64,000 nucleotides of DNA, from the NCBI GenBank assembly GCA_034769895.1, contig CM068367.1, positions 353,493,961 through 353,557,960 of the forward strand. Direction: 5' to 3'. A program made the translations under genes and the position numbers. This document shows, piece by piece, positions 60,832 to 64,000 of this stretch (the stretch's first letter is position 1; every line of letters starts with the position of its first letter). This DNA is from Magicicada septendecula (Eukaryota; Arthropoda; Insecta; Hemiptera; Cicadidae). Below the pieces are notes generated by a model. The model had not been told where the DNA came from. It saw only the letters and a list, made by a program, of their open reading frames with translations, and did no database searches.

Positions 60832-62306
60832 AATTCGATTTATTCAATAAAATTAACAAGTTACTTATTTGTCAAAATTATCCCACAGCTACAATTAACA
60901 CATACTGGGCCTTTTATGACAACAGGAAAGAACATTTTGTCCTGAAGCCATGGCAATTTTTACACATGCGTTTTTACTTCTGCTTTGCTGTGAAACTTGA
61001 CTACATGACGATTCCTTGAGATGCCCAAACAAACCGAAATCTGATGGGGACTATAAGACGGATGTAGTACAACCTCCCGACCTAATTTTCCAGTAGTTTC
61101 AAATGCTAATTTTCGAGACTATATAAATAATCCAGACCAACACTATTCTGAAAACGAAGTCCTTCGTGTTGTTTCACTTCGTTTTAACCATATTCCTGTA
61201 ATAGTGGCTATTACTAGTACGCTGTGCTTTGAAACAAATCATAAAAAAATGTAATTGTTGGAATTCTACAAAATCTTTAGGATCACTTTACCAAACCATG
61301 ATTGGATCATTCATTTTTTATGATTAGAGAACTCGGGCTTCCACTTCATACTTTACCACCTCTGGCTTATACTGATGGACGATGGTCTCATCGCAAGTAA
61401 TATTCTGTCAAAGAAGTGGTTTTACACCTCTGAACTCAGAAATCTTACCATTGAACGTTGGTTTTAAAGATTATTATTTCACGAGGACTAGATTCAGTGA
61501 TAGATTGAGTGACTGAGTGATAGATACAGGTAATCTATATTAAAATAGTTGTCATTAAACTGTTTTAAATGTGTGTCAGGGATGCCAACTTATGATTCTG
61601 TTGAAGTATCATATTTCTATTTTAGACATTTTTAAACTATAAAGCTTTGACCTACTTAGTGTACAGAATTTAGAATATTTGCATAAACTTAAATGCTAGT
61701 GGTTAGGGTTATTGTATTAATATTATGAATCTATATTTTAAAACTGTCGTTGTAATAAAAACTATACTATGAGGTTAAATTTTGAGCCCGTAGACATCGT
61801 TGTGTCTCAAAGAAATAAGATTCTTAAAATACGCCGCGTAGTTTCCGGTTTCCTGTGCTTCCAGTGTGCATCGCCGGCATACAAACGAACCCGAGCATCT
61901 CAGGATCCAGGTGTTCCGTCAAATATTCGCCATACTGAAATATTCACGACCTCATCAAATATATTTTTGTAAAAATTAATACGTTCAAGGTTAGTCAATA
62001 GAATGGAAATTATAAAACATTTTGTCGTCAGGGAAACATTTTATAAAAACAATTGTATTCATTTGATATCAGCGCGGAATAGCTTCACATAAGATTAAAT
62101 TGTATTTAGAAATTAACAGTTTGTAACAAATTACATATGCAATAAATTTTATTTTCGTCCATTTTTTACAAACATATACAAAACATAGATAAGCAATGGA
62201 AGGCGGAAAAACGTCTATAAATGATATTACAGTAGGAAGTTTTCCATGGAAATGGTTAAGTGTTTACTACTTACTTGACGATCTTAATAAACACAAGGTC
62301 GTAGAT
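60832..62306. other. Intergenic DNA, nothing recognised
   Basis: AT-rich, with short frames only. I looked for a mariner-like transposase relic near 60950-61450 and could not support one. Confidence 0.45.
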
Positions 62307-63218
62307 TAGTGTGGGTTCCCAAGCTTTTCAGTCCGCAGACATCGAACAAAATTAAACCTTTCCCGAAAAGCATTCGAGCTCTAAAATAAACAAAGTGTAA
62401 ATATGATACAAACTATTATATTTCAAAGACAATCATATTTAAAAAAAATATATATATATATATATTTTTTCTCCGATCTGACGATGAGCTGTGAAGCTTG
62501 AAAGCGCTAATCGGAATAATTTTTCTGTGCAACAGTGATAATTCTGTTTGTGATTATAACCACTAACAGAACTTTATTAATTAAATTTATTATATTTCAT
62601 TTAAAATACATTAACATTAAAAGGCTCTTAACGTGCACGATTATAATATTAATGGTACCAACCACAGTAAATTGCTTTTAAGCAATTAGCTTAGCAACAT
62701 TGGGTATAATGTTATGTATAAAACAGATATTGAAAGAACTGGCGAGCTCTGTGCTGCGGCAATTAAGTCATTCTCAAATTCACGTTTAGGCCTACTTCTT
62801 AATTTTAATTTCGAGTATGCAAGTTGAGAGAATTTGATTTTATGCATATAATTAATGGAATACCCAATTAAAGAATTTTTTCAGATGCAGGATAGTTTAT
62901 TGTTACAAATACAGTAAAAATCTAGCTACTTTGCGTAAAACAACCACCTAGATAAGCCTATTTTATGCTTAAAACGGCAGATATAAACACAATGCCCCTT
63001 AATTCAGCTGGGAAACATCTGCTACATGGTATTAAAGACATTTTTTAAACTATAGACCTGGTTTTAAATTATTGTTACAGTTACAACCAGTTTAAAAAAG
63101 ACTGAAAAAATCTACATTTTAGTGCTGTTTCTGCTTTATCAAAGAAAAAGACGGTATTTCTATTTATTTATTATTATTTTTTTTTAAGACTCAGCGTACC
63201 TTACTATGGAAACCACTG
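62307..63218 (-). mobile_element. Non-autonomous hAT element, copy 2 (inverted, decayed)
   Basis: Related to 2722-3669 but in opposite orientation. The left end TAGTGTGGGTTCCCAAGC with TTTTCAGTCCGCAGAC matches the complement of that element's right end, and the right end GGAAACCACTG matches its left end. Internally, AAATC(C/T)AGCTACTTT and neighbouring blocks agree. An (AT)n-rich patch lies at 62440-62468. Length is 912 bp against 948. No target duplication survives clearly, and the TMITE nested in copy 1 was not found here, consistent with that insertion being private to copy 1. Confidence 0.7.

Positions 63219-64000
<782 letters not shown>

Noticed and set aside
60950-61450. Mariner-like transposase relic
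   Set aside because: Some phrases felt familiar, but no D,D34D or helix-turn-helix motif could be read in any frame.

Overview
The window looks like gene-poor nuclear DNA of an arthropod, most likely an insect with a repeat-rich genome. It is AT-rich and full of dinucleotide and trinucleotide microsatellites. It carries insect-type mobile elements: Ty3/gypsy LTR elements, Penelope-like elements (PLEs), LINE 3' stubs, hAT elements, a Tc1/mariner-type MITE and a tRNA-headed SINE. A short (TTAGG)3 motif also fits. No host protein-coding gene, rRNA or intact tRNA gene could be recognised. Almost everything that can be named is mobile DNA of different ages inserted into featureless intergenic sequence, so there is no operon-like logic. 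The content is a stratigraphy of insertions.

Layout. 1-21.5 kb is mostly unannotatable intergenic DNA. It holds a non-autonomous hAT element with 8-bp target duplications and a smaller TA-flanked MITE nested inside it (2722-3669). It also holds a weak TATA/initiator promoter candidate near 4.98 kb, three copies of an unnamed dispersed repeat (6.65, 7.67, 9.59 kb), a LINE 3' fragment (10.7-11.2 kb), and foldback ends of Penelope-like elements at 10.34 and 18.67 kb. 21528-32161 is a near-whole, young Ty3/gypsy element on the + strand: 2.3-kb LTRs differing at about 0.8% by my reading, CTAG target duplications, a tRNA-Lys-type primer site, gag, and pol with protease, RT, RNase H and integrase. 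32-42 kb is again intergenic, with a LINE stub, a PLE foldback and an LTR-like repeat.

43.2-55.15 kb is a complex of a second, older gypsy family on the - strand. Its domain order is permuted: the C-terminal part of pol lies on the upstream side of the single complete LTR, and gag, protease and the start of RT lie on the downstream side. Two later insertions sit in it: an LTR-like element with TAGGT target duplications inside gag, and a hAT element with a long ZMYM-like transposase frame beyond integrase. 55-64 kb holds a PLE relic with a GIY-YIG endonuclease piece followed by its foldback terminal repeat, many microsatellites, a SINE with a perfect 15-bp target duplication, and a second copy of the hAT family seen at 2.7 kb.

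The most interesting signals are: (1) hammerhead-ribozyme-like cores (CTGAWGA ... GAAA ... GTC) repeated in five PLE-type terminal repeats, including an 84-bp perfect inverted repeat flanked by a 13-bp direct repeat; (2) the permuted one-LTR arrangement of the - strand gypsy element; (3) two fossil primer-site-like motifs inside the LTR of the + strand gypsy element, in register with the functional one. All were read by eye; no alignment or database search was run.
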